Origin: Meghimatium bilineatum
Lineage: Eukaryota; Mollusca; Gastropoda; Stylommatophora; Philomycidae
NCBI GenBank assembly: GCA_034231615.1
Contig: CM067298.1
Coordinates: 3,601,834 to 3,665,833 of the forward strand
Reading direction: 5' to 3'
DNA length: 64,000 bases
Shown: positions 47,165 to 56,088 of the stretch, in pieces
How positions within the stretch are numbered: position 1 is the first letter of the stretch
Layout of the letters: every line of letters begins with the position of its first letter
Program-made: the position numbers and the translations under genes
Notes under the pieces: model-generated
What the model was told of the DNA's origin: nothing
The model's database searches: none
What the model saw: the letters and a program-made list of their open reading frames with translations, nothing else

Positions 47165-47714
47165 CACACACATTTGGAAGACAATATTCTGGAGATAAAT
47201 GTTGGTTGGTTGCTGATCCAGCAGTCCATGGGCTCATGCCCTTTGACCAACTGCCATTGTGTGATATATGCATGTGTTTGTGAGTTGTTCTTTTTTCCAT
47301 ATAATGTGTTCCATTTATCTGGCCCTGGAGAGAGAAGCGTTTTCCTGACGCCATCCAGCGCTGTCATTCAAAAAGGTGGTGATCAACAGTTTCATAAGGA
47401 TGAGTGCACAGCCGGCACCCGGGGGTGTGTTGTCGTTGTATTATGTTCAGGTGATTGTTAAGTTGTACATGTGTGCGCAGTCTGAAGATGATACTCTGGT
47501 CTTTCCTTCCCAGGAGGTTGATGTCTTTAGGATTTGGGCTGGTCATATATTTATAGATTTCCCTCCCAGTGTCTCCAATGGCCCATCTGTTCATCCAATT
47601 TTCTTTGTTCACAGATTTCAACATCATTTTAACTGTGTCATAGTTTTTTGTGTATAAAGCTGTTCTTGTTGTGCTCCCAGACAACACACAACCAGAGTAC
47701 TTAACCAGAATCAA
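47165..47714 (-). mobile_element. RNase H-type LINE C-terminal region
   Basis: Minus-strand frame (116 codons from 47714): KSVNKENWMNRWAIGDTGRE, IYKYMTSPNPKDINLLGRKD, IIFRLRTHVQLNNHLNIIQR, CRLCTHPYETVDHHLFE, then in another frame TALDGVRKTLLSPGPDKWNT and LYGKKN. The RLRT...LN.HL ... C..C...ETV.HHL.EC pattern is the post-RNase H segment of a third LINE type. It meets a plus-strand LINE tail at 47162, so two elements abut head to head. The 5' end dissolves into a tandem array at 47695. Confidence 0.75.
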
Positions 47715-47850
47715 GACAGCACTTTTGACTTTCAGAGCACTTACCAGATCAAGACAGCACTTTGACTTTTAGAGTACTTACCAGAATCAAGACAGCACTT
47801 TGACTTTCAGAGTACTTACCAGAATCAAGACAGCACTTTGACCTTCACGC
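47695..47850. repeat. ~38-bp tandem repeat at LINE truncation point
   Basis: About four units containing CTTACCAGAATCAAGACAGC and ACTTTGACTTTCAGAGTA. The first unit is continuous with the LINE reading frame (ILVKYSG). Confidence 0.85.
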
Positions 47851-47994
47851 TGATTTGATGAGTCCAGTATGAAACGGAAACTCGTGTAAAGATGGCTCTG
47901 GTCTTTTAGAAGGCTACATATGAATGCTTCTACAGACTGTTCATGGTTGCTGAAATGTTAACAATGAAAGGGGATTAGTCAGTCAGTTAGTTTG

Positions 47995-48365
47995 TACCTT
48001 TCATGCCACAGGTGACACATAGGGCAGAGGTTTTGATTCTCCATGCGTTGCGGTCCACTGCCTGTACTTATATTTCTTGTATGGACATGCAACCTATTAT
48101 TTCTCCTACTTTAAGTATGTTACTTTTTAGGGTAATTTTGTGTCTTCCTCTTTTTCTTTTCCCCTCAGGAGTCCACATAAGGGTTTGTTGGTTCAGTCTG
48201 TTTTCATCTAGTTTAAGAACGTGTTCCAGGTATTTACGTCTGCGTTCTCTTATAACATTTGAAACATATTCTTGGTGTGTTTTATTTCTTAGGTCGCTAT
48301 TTGTGACGGAATCACTCCATGTTGTTCAACATTTTTCTGAGATATTTGTTTACAAACCTGTTTAA
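47995..48365 (-). mobile_element. LINE-D 3' end
   Basis: Minus-strand relative of 520-895: FVNKYLRKMLNNME, a region with frameshifts, then PQRMENQNLCPMCHLWHERY and tail ACAAACTAACTGACTGACTA. More decayed than the first copy. Confidence 0.7.
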
Positions 48366-48424
48366 CTTTTGGTCTGTTACCTGAAAGGGGGACCAAATTC
48401 TGCAAGTTCAAATGTTAATCGCCC

Positions 48425-48695
48425 AGGTGTTGCCGGGACCCGAAAGGGGAGCAAACAATAGCAACACTGTTTACCTTCCAGGCATGTCGTAAAAGGTGAC
48501 TAAGGAGGTTATGGGATGGAGTTGGCTGTCCCATCCCATATAGGGTCAGTGACCCAAAGCCATGCTGAAGTCGAATGTGTCAGGCTGAAAGGCACAGATA
48601 TCGCTGCAATGCTGTAAACCATGACACAATGCATTCCGTTCTCCGGGCTACATCTTGCTAATCTGCAGGAGTTTGAGAACGAACGCAGAAGAAAA
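48425..48695 (+). repeat. Rep-B, full length
   Basis: GCCGGGACCCGAAAGGGGAG, ACCTTCCAGGCATGTCGTAA, AAGCCATGCTGAAGTCGAAT, ACACAATGCATTCCGTTCTC, and end GAGTTTGAGAACGAACGCAG plus AAGAAAAG. Best full-length copy in plus orientation. Confidence 0.85.
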
Positions 48696-48753
48696 GTTAA
48701 TAATGTCACCTGAATCAGAACCTATATAATAGCTTTATTCATCCTAATTCATT

Positions 48754-48768
48754 GGGGGGGGGGGGGGG
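48754..48768. repeat. Poly-G run (15 bp)
   Basis: Fifteen G. A second run of 16 lies at 49443-49458. Confidence 0.9.
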
Positions 48769-48784
48769 TGTCCCAAAACTAAGA

Positions 48785-48860
48785 ATACGATCGCCATTCA
48801 CTTTGTGCTCAAGAGGTCACGGGTTTGAATCCAGTGTGTGGCATCTTGCTTAAAAAGTGA
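48785..48860 (+). repeat. tRNA-like segment with B box
   Basis: CTCAAGAGGTCACGGGTTTG and the following AATCC give GGTTTGAATCC, one base off the tRNA B-box consensus GGTTCGANTCC. No full cloverleaf; likely a SINE or tRNA relic. Confidence 0.35.
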
Positions 48861-49124
48861 ATTTTGTTAACAGAATCTTGGGAATTATTGCTTGAAGCTA
48901 TGTGCTGTGAGTGATACTGTTGACAAGTGGCACACCATACCATACAGCATCGATTCGTTAAGAGGGACAGAGTACATATGGGGAAACCAGAGAACATTGA
49001 AGTCAATCCTCTACACAATTGGAAAGTTTTTCTTGGACTTTAGCCATTTACTACTATTGTGTTTTTTTGTCCACTTTATTTTGATTTCCATTTTTGTTCA
49101 TTATAGGTTTATCATTATATTTCA

Positions 49125-49290
49125 TTCTTCTTCAGCGTTCATTCTCAAACTTCCGTCGGATCTCTCTGTTGTAGCAGGACCACGGTCTATTACATTTCCA
49201 GCAGGATGTATTCCAGAGAATGGACATGCATTGTGTATCTGTTTTATTTGCGCCAATGGCCCGGCACATCTGTCTTCGGTGGAATATTTC
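49125..49290 (-). repeat. Rep-A, full-length type
   Basis: TTCTTCTTCAGCGTTCATTC, CATTTCCAGCAGGATGTATT, GGCCCGGCACATCTGTCTTC. GAA tail on the inverse strand. Confidence 0.75.
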
Positions 49291-49743
49291 ATACAGTGAT
49301 GATGAAATAATCCCTTTAGCTGTGAGCGGGTAGACCTTGATAGTTCATGGCCTTTCAGACAAATGAACAGGTTCTCAGTTGAGTAACTGAAGTGACACCC
49401 GGACTTGTATAAGGCTTGTCGTTTCAAAGGTATGGTTGTGTTGGGGGGGGGGGGGGGGTGTTATTAATGCATGTTTGATCAACTCATCTTAAAATAGCTG
49501 ATGTATGGTGAACTCCCCATGGCAAAACGACTGGCTGGTGGACAGAAGAAATGTTTCAAGGACTCATAAAGTGTCTCTAAAGAACTTCAACATTAATACC
49601 ACATCCTGAGAGTCTGTCACTCAGAATCACCCAGTATGTCACAGCAACATCAGCACAAGTGCTTGGACTGCCAAGAAGCATAAAATCTCAGAGTCACTGA
49701 GAAAACGCGCTGCCTGAAGACAAAACAACAAATACACACATAC

Positions 49744-49846
49744 CTAATTCTGATCATACATGTCCCAAATGTGTCGGGGGATTCTATGCCAAGTTTGGAC
49801 GTTTCAGTCATCTCTGTACATACCAGAGAAATGTAACAACACAAGT
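49744..49846 (-). CDS. Possible additional UBE3D exon (unproven)
   Basis: Bounded by ...CAACAGTTTCAG|ACTTG and ATTAG|GTATGTGTG. The only open frame gives CTEMTETSKLGIESPDTFGT, then CMIRIR. That frame needs entry phase 2 here, counted as two leading bases, while the preceding exon at 50905-51070 leaves two bases, so the phases do not join directly. A further excellent acceptor (TTGTTTTGTCTTCAG|GCAGCG) lies at about 49713, whose phase-0 frame reads ARFLSDSEILCFLAVQALVL. One of these may be the missing central exon. Confidence 0.25.
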
Positions 49847-50052
49847 CTGAAACTGTTGTCATCATCACCTGCGATGTGCGGCTTAATTTAAATGCATTTG
49901 TAAATGTCTGGTGCACTTCTGTGCTGAAAAAACCCATGATCATCATGTCCAGCTGGAGCAGAGCATATACTTCTGGGCCCAACTTACACATTTTTTAACC
50001 CATCTGCCTGCACATCTAGCATGCCTCATCACCTACGAGTCTGCTATAAAAA

Positions 50053-50147
50053 GACACAGGTGTAATGTCTGCTCACCTGCATATCTTCATGCATGGGGAC
50101 ACAGGTATAATGTCTGCTCACCTGCATATCTTCATTATGCATGGGGA
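50053..50147. repeat. ~46-bp direct duplication
   Basis: Two copies of ATAATGTCTGCTCACCTGCA plus TATCTTCAT. Confidence 0.85.
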
Positions 50148-50149
50148 TT

Positions 50150-50904
50150 ATTTGGTAGAAGACAAATAATAAGAAATTGAAACAAGATGTCACAATGACT
50201 TTTTTCACAGGTGACAGTCCAACACCCCCCCCCCTTACTTTCCATAATCATCTTCTACGACATGCCTGGAAAGAAGATAGTCACCCAATACTTTGCACTC
50301 TGAGCTAACAGTTCAGGGTTATTTGTTAACTGTCGCCTTCCCGAAACATTCTTGCCCAAAAATTCCACCATCTGCAATCTTTGATGGATGCTTGTTGGTT
50401 GATATTCTTCTTCTGTAAGAAACTGAAATCACTGCTCGTTGGCCAAATTTGGACAGATTCATTATCACACCAGCCATATTGACAACTGCCTGCATAGGTC
50501 ACTAAGCATACGAAGAGAATGACAATTTGCAATAATTTGTATATCGATGTGTACTTATTACATCAGTGATGACGTCTTCATACTCCTCACATGCTGGTAC
50601 AGGTGACGAAACACGGTGCGGGTTTCATTTCAACACTCCTCGTATGCTTTAACTTGTCCTTATTCTTCTTCCTCGTTCCCCAGTTGAAGTCAGATGCTGA
50701 TTTAGATTTCATCAATGAACTGGACTGTGGTCACCAGCCCCAAGATAGGGCCCTAGAGCTGTTTCAGATGGCCAAAGTTTTCTTCTTGTGGTGTAGTACA
50801 GTTCTATAAAATATGTCCTTGTTCATTTTGTAGACTTGGTCTTAAACTTGGTATTGTATGAGAAAGAGAGGTAACCTCTACAGGCCTAGATAATAACAAC
50901 ATAC
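50150..50904. other. Intronic sequence, no exon established
   Basis: C11 run at 50225. A minus-strand segment at 50330-50500 is open in two frames after CCTATGCAG, but neither frame joins its neighbours in phase and no homology is recognised. Confidence 0.4.
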
Positions 50905-51070
50905 CTATGGTTTATTTCCCTTGAGTCTAATTCATGAGAAATCTTCATTCTATGCAGTGGCACTTCATCTGAATTGCCTCCAAAACTGATAGCATGAAAA
51001 TAAAGCTTGTAAACACCATTTAATGGATCATGGAAGTAAGAGTGTAGATTGTGGTCACCACTATCAGCTT
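50905..51070 (-). CDS. UBE3D: UBE3D-like exon (central)
   Basis: Acceptor TTATTATATTTTCAG|AAGCTG and donor CCATAG|GTATGTTG, both near consensus. Two bases complete a Glu codon begun in the exon at 53840-54153; it then reads ADSGDHNLHSYF, NGVYKLYFHAISFGG, PLHRMKISHELDSREINH. In UBE3D a similar K(F/L)Y segment follows the CKRC...LG motif, which is exactly the position here. 166 bp, exit phase 2. Confidence 0.75.
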
Positions 51071-51124
51071 CTGAAAATATAATAATAATTATGAAAACAT
51101 TACCGGTACTCTGCATCATGGCAA

Positions 51125-51660
51125 CACTGATGACATGTTATGATGTTCTTGTTCGTCCACCAGTCGACGATGACCATTTAGATGAATTGGTATGATGATG
51201 ATGTCTGTGGTGTGCCCGACTGTGACTAATGAGTCCTATGCGTGCTTGGAATTGTCTACCACACTCTGAGCTAGTGTGGGACATTGAGCAGCTCTTGCCT
51301 TTCTCCTAGCGCATTTTTGTTGTGCACCTTGATGTCTGAGGTTCCCTGCTGGTGCTGCACCACTCTTTGTTCTGCGATGCCAGTCGGATCTGTCTTGAAG
51401 TGGGTCAGTGATGTCTTAAGAGTGTCTTTAAAACTGTCCTCCGGCCTTGCGGAAGCCAATCTGGAGTTCTCCATATAACAACCTTTTTGGTAGACGATCT
51501 TTTATGCAGACCATGTGTCCTGCCCAGCGTGTCTGCGTCAATATTGTATCTATGCTTACAGACTTAGATTTCATCAGTACTTCACTGTCTGGTATTTTCT
51601 CCCTCCAATGGATGTTGAGCATCTATCGAAGGCAGCTTAGGTGTCACTAGCATGTTATGT
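51125..51660 (-). mobile_element. LINE C-terminal fragment (LPKRLLYGEL type)
   Basis: Minus strand: MLNIHWREKIPDSEVLMKSK, TQTRWAGHMVCIKDRLPKRL, YGELQIGFRKAGGQF, FKDTLKTSLTHFKTDPTG in a second frame, then RARIGLISHSR and a poly-His run. This is the familiar IHW..KI.D.EVL...RWAGH..R...RLPK...YGEL tail of a LINE that ends in a zinc-finger-like segment. One frameshift, no RT core. Confidence 0.8.
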
Positions 51661-51790
51661 TAGTGACGCATACACACAAATATTTTGAGGCAAAACTGTG
51701 TCTAAATTCAACTTGTACTAAATATAAATCTATGAGATAACATCAACATGTTTCTGGAATAAGTCAACTTGTCTCTGAACAAAAGATCAT

Positions 51791-51930
51791 GTTATGGAGA
51801 TGATGTTATGGAGATGATGTTATGGAGATGATGTTATGGAGATGATGTTATGGAGATGATGTTATGGAGATGATGTTATGGAGATGATGTTATGGAGATG
51901 ATGTTATGGAGATGATGTTATGGAGATTAT
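51791..51930. repeat. 14-bp tandem repeat (10 units)
   Basis: Perfect repetition of GTTATGGAGATGAT. Confidence 0.95.
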
Positions 51931-52409
51931 ATGCTTAGAAGTTGGTAATGACCGTGGCGAAACGACATGGCAGACGTGACATTCACATATATTCTGGAAG
52001 ATAAGATACAGATGTGTGTGCAGTTACATTGTCACAGTTGAAAATGTCCTGGATTCAACAACTTAAAAAAAGTCAAATTCTGTGTTTTGCTGAAGAAGTT
52101 ATCCCCAGAGACACTAACTTTGCTTAAAAGAAAACATGGTGATACAGCAATGAAGAAATAGCAAATATTTGTGTGGCACAAGCGTTTCTATGACAGTACA
52201 TTGTATTGTCTCTATGTTATTTATGTTTACAAGAAGGCCTTTAGCTCTTTGTAGTATGTTCTATGTTTGTGTTACTAAGGATACTTCAATCATTGTTCAG
52301 GGTGTTCGTTGTTGTTGTAATAGTCCTTGTCTCGATTGGTCCGTTCTCGGTGACTTGAGAACATAGGTTGAATGTCTTGACCTGATCACATCTTTTTTGG
52401 AGGATGTGT

Positions 52410-52500
52410 CAAGTATGGAAAACCTATTTACTTGAGTTACAAGGCAATTTGGTGCCGCCAGAATGGACCTGGTTCAATTCCCGTCAGCTGTAAGAATTAT
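52410..52500 (+). repeat. tRNA-like SINE head with B box
   Basis: GGTGCCGCCAGAATGGACCT then GGTTCAATTCC, which satisfies GGTTCRANNCC. Relatives at 19190 and 40845. Immediately precedes Rep-H copy 2. Confidence 0.4.
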
Positions 52501-52535
52501 TTCATTGATCCTCATGTTTCCTACTTTAATTTATG

Positions 52536-52945
52536 AGGATAGGTTGACGTGTCATCTGTGACAATAATCGTCACATCTTGTCTCAATTTCTTACTTCTGT
52601 CTTCTACCAAATGATCCCAATGGATGACGAAGAGATGATAAGCGCACATTGCACCTTTGTCTTTGCTAAAAATATTAGGAGATGGGTCTCCAAATTAGGA
52701 AATGTGGCAGACTCCTAGGTGATGGGGAATGCTAGATGTGGCATCACTGCAGATGGGTCAATAAATCTGACCGAAGAATTATGAGATTGTTGACCCAGAA
52801 GTGTGTGTTGTGCTTCTGATAGGATGTGATAATCCTGACATACTGAAGTGCCTCCATTTGGGGACTAAACATGCATCCATAAACCCCCTTACACAACCAT
52901 GTCTCTGAGACAACCTCATATAAGTTCGGGTGTCGATTCATGTAC
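52536..52945 (+). repeat. Rep-H copy 2
   Basis: Homologous to 8246-8735. The CTTCTACCAAATGATCCCAA segment is single here; the segment around GAGACAACCTCATATAAGTT is amplified (52893-53104). Confidence 0.8.
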
Positions 52946-53104
52946 ACAACCATGTCTCTGAGACAACCTCATATAAGTTCGGGTGTCGATTCATGTACAC
53001 AACCATGTCACTGAGACAACCTCATATAAGTTCGGGTGTCGATTCATGTACACAACCATGTCACTGAGACAACCTCATATAAGTTCGGGTGTCGATTCAT
53101 GTAC
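52893..53104. repeat. 53-bp tandem repeat within Rep-H copy 2 (4 units)
   Basis: Units start ACAACCATGTCTCTGAGACA; units begin at 52893, 52946, 52999 and 53052. Single in Rep-H copy 1 near 8698. Confidence 0.95.
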
Positions 53105-53164
53105 ACAACTGAGAAGAACCTCTGATTTTGTCAGAAAGGCTATGGGCTATCAAGGGATACCTTA

Positions 53165-53560
53165 GTTAGTTAGTTTGTTCCTTTCGTCCCGCAGGCGGCA
53201 CATAGAGCAGAGGTTTAGATTCTCTGTGGTGCAATCCGCTGCCTGCAGCTTTAGTTCTTGTACATTCTTGCAACATATTATGTCCCTTTCTTTAAGTATG
53301 GTATTTTTTAGGTTTGCTTTAGGCCTTCTGAATTTTCTTTAACCCTCCAGTGTTCTAGTAAGCTGATTTATTCTGTTTTCATCTAGTCTTAAAATGTGAT
53401 CTCGTTATTTCCATCTGCATTTTCTTATGACGTTTGAAACATATTCGAGGTGTGTTTTGTTTCTTAAATCATTATTTGTGATGAAATCGCTCCATTTTAT
53501 GTTCATCAGTTTCCGGAGACATTTGTTTTCGAAGTTGTTTAAATTTTGATCAGTTGCTTG
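53165..53560 (-). mobile_element. LINE-D 3' end
   Basis: Minus strand: NNFENKCLRKLMNIKWSDFI, TNNDLRNKTHLEYVSNVIRK, RDHILRLDENRI, then ALCAACGTKGTN and the tail AACAAACTAACTAACTA. Very close to 520-895. Confidence 0.8.
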
Positions 53561-53839
53561 AGTTTATTTTTGAAGAGCTACCTGCTCACAAATAAATGGA
53601 AAATTTCACCTTCATATAAATATATACAACCCTCGCACAATTCCAATATATTTATTGTTATTTGCAGACAAAATTTTTGTTAAACTTTTACTACTTCATA
53701 GGCCTATTGTACTGTCAAATAGTGCAGGTAGGATTTTAACTATGATAAGACTGCTTTGCCAGAGCAGTCGTCATGACATGTACATGTTGAAGGTTAGACT
53801 GCAAAATAAAACAGGCAATTCACTTATTATCAAACTCAC

Positions 53840-54153
53840 CTCCAAGCTTGACAAATCCTAGAAAGTTTCCACAGCGTTTGCATATTATCCTGTCTGTTGT
53901 ACACAGTACAGCACACGGCTTGACATGTCTGGCACTTACCAACATGTACAAACTACTGACAAGACAGTCATCCGGCCTCGGAGACAGACCAGAGTCTCGC
54001 ACCTTCTTCAGCTGACCTGGCAGAGTACTATCTGAGTGACAGTCATGTGAATGGTTACTATTACTATCATCTGATTGGTGGTTGTGACAAAACCAAATGT
54101 CAGCGAAGTCTGTCCAATTCTCATTAGGCAAAGGAAGCACTCTCTGGAAGTTG
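53840..54153 (-). CDS. UBE3D: UBE3D-like exon (CKRC exon)
   Basis: Acceptor TTCTGCCAACAG|CAACTT, donor CTTGGAG|GTGAGTTTG. 314 bp; one leading base completes a Cys codon from the previous exon, one base is left at the end. Encodes NFQRVLPLPNENWTDFADIW, FCHNHQSDDSNSN with a His/Asp/Ser-rich insert, RPDDCLVSSLYMLVSA, and LCTTDRIICKRCGNFLGFV. RVLPLPsENW, the DC...S...L segment and ICKRC..(L/M)LG are the strongest UBE3D signatures that I recall. The CxxC here may pair with CTGC of the preceding exon to bind zinc (inference). Confidence 0.85.
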
Positions 54154-54199
54154 CTGTTGGCAGAATTGAAATTACATAACATTATCATATGAAATACAT

Positions 54200-54295
54200 A
54201 TGGTTGAAAATGTATAGAGGACTGACTACTTTGTACTCAGGTTATCAAGTGTACTCCGTCCCTCTCAACAAAGCAGAACACTGCCTGTTGAGAGT
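54200..54295 (+). repeat. Rep-I copy 2
   Basis: Matches 15265-15355 around ATAGAGGACTGACTACTTTG and TACTCAGG. Confidence 0.5.
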
Positions 54296-54514
54296 ACCAC
54301 TCATAGCACGTAGCTTCAAATGATAATTGCCACATAAAAGATACACAAATATACTAGGGAAAATATATGTCATTAATTGCAGCTCATAATTACAAAGGCT
54401 GCAGGATTAAGTTTAAGTTTTTGTTGATTATCATCTTCACACACCAGACATGTCCATAGATGCTCGGAACAACACTACAGTAAATATCTCAGGGTGTAGC
54501 AGCTGATGGTTCCC

Positions 54515-54715
54515 GTTCACTTTTACATTCGCTCTCAAACTTCTGCAGGTTAGCAGGTTATAGTTTGGAGAATGGAATGCGTTATGGTATGGTTTACAGA
54601 TTTCCTGCAATATCTTAGCCTTCCCCACCTGATGCCAGCATGTGATGGAACAGCCAACCTCACCACATAACCTCCTTGGTCACTTTATACATCTTGTATT
54701 CTCTTCCCCCACCCC
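54515..54715 (-). repeat. Rep-B, diverged
   Basis: TTCGCTCTCAAACTTCTGCA, GGAGAATGGAATGCGTTATG, GATGGAACAGCCAACCTCAC. Lacks the long GAA tail. Confidence 0.65.
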
Positions 54716-54960
54716 CACACAAAATATGAAGTTTCTGTTATGCATTGGGTGAATTTTCATCTTGAAATTTTCTTGAGATGTTATTTCCAGGCTATGCCGA
54801 TCTGTACCCCCAATTCACACATTCTCCATACTGACTTATGATCATTGACCCTCAAAACTCTCTGATCATGCAGACTATCACAGAGAATTAAGCATGTCTG
54901 CTCTGTTGATAGGTTGTTGATGCAGAACCAGCCAGCTTCTCTGCTCATTCGTTTCCCTTC

Positions 54961-54971
54961 ACACCCGCATG
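54961..54971. repeat. Target-site duplication of the SINE, left copy
   Basis: ACACCCGCATG, matched by ACACCCTCATG at 55250-55260 (10 of 11). Confidence 0.7.
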
Positions 54972-55249
54972 GGAGACGCGTAGCGCACTGGCTTCGCATA
55001 TGAGTGGTCCTGCGTTTATTCTCCAGTTGAGGCGGAAATGTTTCTCAGATTGCAACGGCTCCTGGGTTGACCCAGCCTTAAATGGGTACCAGATTAATCT
55101 GGGAAGTAAAGACTGCGAGGGAGAGGAGATGACTACCACCCTCATTTGCAGAGCCTCTGAATTGTGAGATCACTAACATCTCATGTGAGATCGCTAACAT
55201 CTCACACCACTACGGCATTAATAAATGCTATGGGTTACTTTACTTTTTT
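54972..55249 (+). mobile_element. tRNA-type SINE inserted in the LINE
   Basis: 278 bp between 11-bp target duplications. The head reads GAGACGCGTAGCGCACTGGC; TAGCGCACTGG fits an A box, with a decayed B box around CCTGCGTTTATTCTCC. The body contains CCTGGGTTGACCCAGCC and GGGAGAGGAGATGACTACC. The tail ends TTACTTTACTTTTTT. Removing it restores the LINE frame from PGHEGV to KGNE, proving the insertion order. Confidence 0.75.
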
Positions 55250-55260
55250 ACACCCTCATG
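55250..55260. repeat. Target-site duplication of the SINE, right copy
   Basis: ACACCCTCATG. It lies inside the LINE RNase H sequence encoding HEGV. Confidence 0.7.
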
Positions 55261-55689
55261 TCCGGGAAAAAAGATGAAAGTGATTGTGCAGAATGAGACT
55301 GAATTCTTAGACCTCTCCAATGACTCCGCCAATTGTCTACACACTTCATATATTCCAACTTTCTGAAACATACTCATTAGGTCACTCAATATGCATACAC
55401 GAGGATAGGCTTGCAATTCCATTTTAAAGCATTCATCATGGCAAACACTTCCATTGCTAGACTACTTATTGTTGCTGCGAAGGTCCCACTGGCTTCATGA
55501 ACTACTCTTCTACGTAATCTGGTGGTAAAGGCCCATGTGCACTGTTGGTGGTAGATTACCAAACCATCTATGTAAATCACAACATGTGTCATCAACAAAC
55601 ACTTCATATTTGTGATGTTGTTAATAACTGGTGTGTGTGAGCGCGCGCGCGGAGGCATCGGTAGAGCTTAAGCCTGGCACCTGATTCTG

Positions 55690-55835
55690 TGTTGGAAAGA
55701 AGAGTTATCAACCAACACAGAATCTGAATAGTCAGTTACTGAAGGACATACTGAATATGATATCGGAGGATGAATGGACTTGTCCGGGGTGCCATGACGA
55801 TGATCTGATGACTAACTGACTAATTATCTATAGCT
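55690..55835 (+). mobile_element. C-terminal end of an RNase H LINE
   Basis: Plus strand across two frames: RRVINQHRI then LLKDILNMISEDEWTCPGCH and DDDLM, stop. Same C-terminal module as 5640-5885 (NQHRSGT) with the terminal CPxC intact. Faces the minus-strand LINE at 55660 head to head. Confidence 0.65.
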
Positions 55836-55866
55836 AAAGCAAAACAATCTCTATAAAACAGTTTAC

Positions 55867-56018
55867 CAACTAGACTTTAAAATTGATGCCCCACATCCAG
55901 TGCAGTAGCATCGAGACTGACAAGCTTTTATCTTCGACACTAATATGTCTTGGTTCGAAAAACAATAGCTTTCTGCTTTCATGTTGTCGACATCAACTCC
56001 TGGGAGTTCACATGCATT
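55867..56018 (-). CDS. UBE3D: UBE3D-like exon (CTGC exon)
   Basis: Acceptor TTGTTTACTTCCCAG|AATGCA and donor AGTTG|GTAAACTG. 152 bp, entry phase 0, exit phase 2. Encodes NACELPGVDVDNMKAESYCF, SNQDILVSKIKACQSRCYCT, GCGASILKSS. The C.FYCQSCG-like segment directly before RVLPLP is diagnostic of UBE3D, and the phase fits both neighbours. The acceptor is only about 15 bp from a TA microsatellite and 70 bp from the 3' end of a LINE insertion. Confidence 0.8.
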
Positions 56019-56032
56019 CTGGGAAGTAAACA

Positions 56033-56035
56033 AAT

Positions 56036-56066
<31 letters not shown>

Positions 56067-56074
56067 CACACACA
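56033..56074. repeat. TA microsatellite with CA end
   Basis: (AT)n interrupted by AAA, ending ACACACACA. Confidence 0.9.
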
Positions 56075-56075
56075 A

Positions 56076-56088
56076 TGATTGTATCAAA
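56076..56088. repeat. LINE target-site duplication, 3' side
   Basis: TGATTGTATCAAA, identical to 57906-57918. Confidence 0.85.

Larger units (their letters stand above)
54780..55660 (-). mobile_element. RNase H LINE fragment, split by a SINE
   Basis: Minus strand from 55658: THVVIYIDGLVIYHQQCTWA, RRRVVHEASGTFAATISSLA, MEVFAMMNALKW; after a frameshift ILSDLMSMFQKVG and FIFFPGHEGV at 55250. The element is then interrupted by a SINE (54972-55249) and resumes at 54971 as KGNE, stop, AEKLAGSASTTYQQ, followed by RMCELGVQIGIAWK-like sequence. D (in YIDG), E (in MEVFA), D (in SDLM) and the PGH histidine of an RNase H fold are visible. Dead copy. Confidence 0.8.

Noticed and set aside
48785-48860. 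Functional tRNA gene
   Set aside because: B-box-like sequence only; no acceptor stem, anticodon loop or terminator that folds as a tRNA.
50330-50500. Minus-strand segment after CCTATGCAG open in two frames (one starting NMAGVIMNLSKFGQRAV)
   Set aside because: Neither frame joins UBE3D exons in phase, no donor of quality follows, and I recognise no homology.
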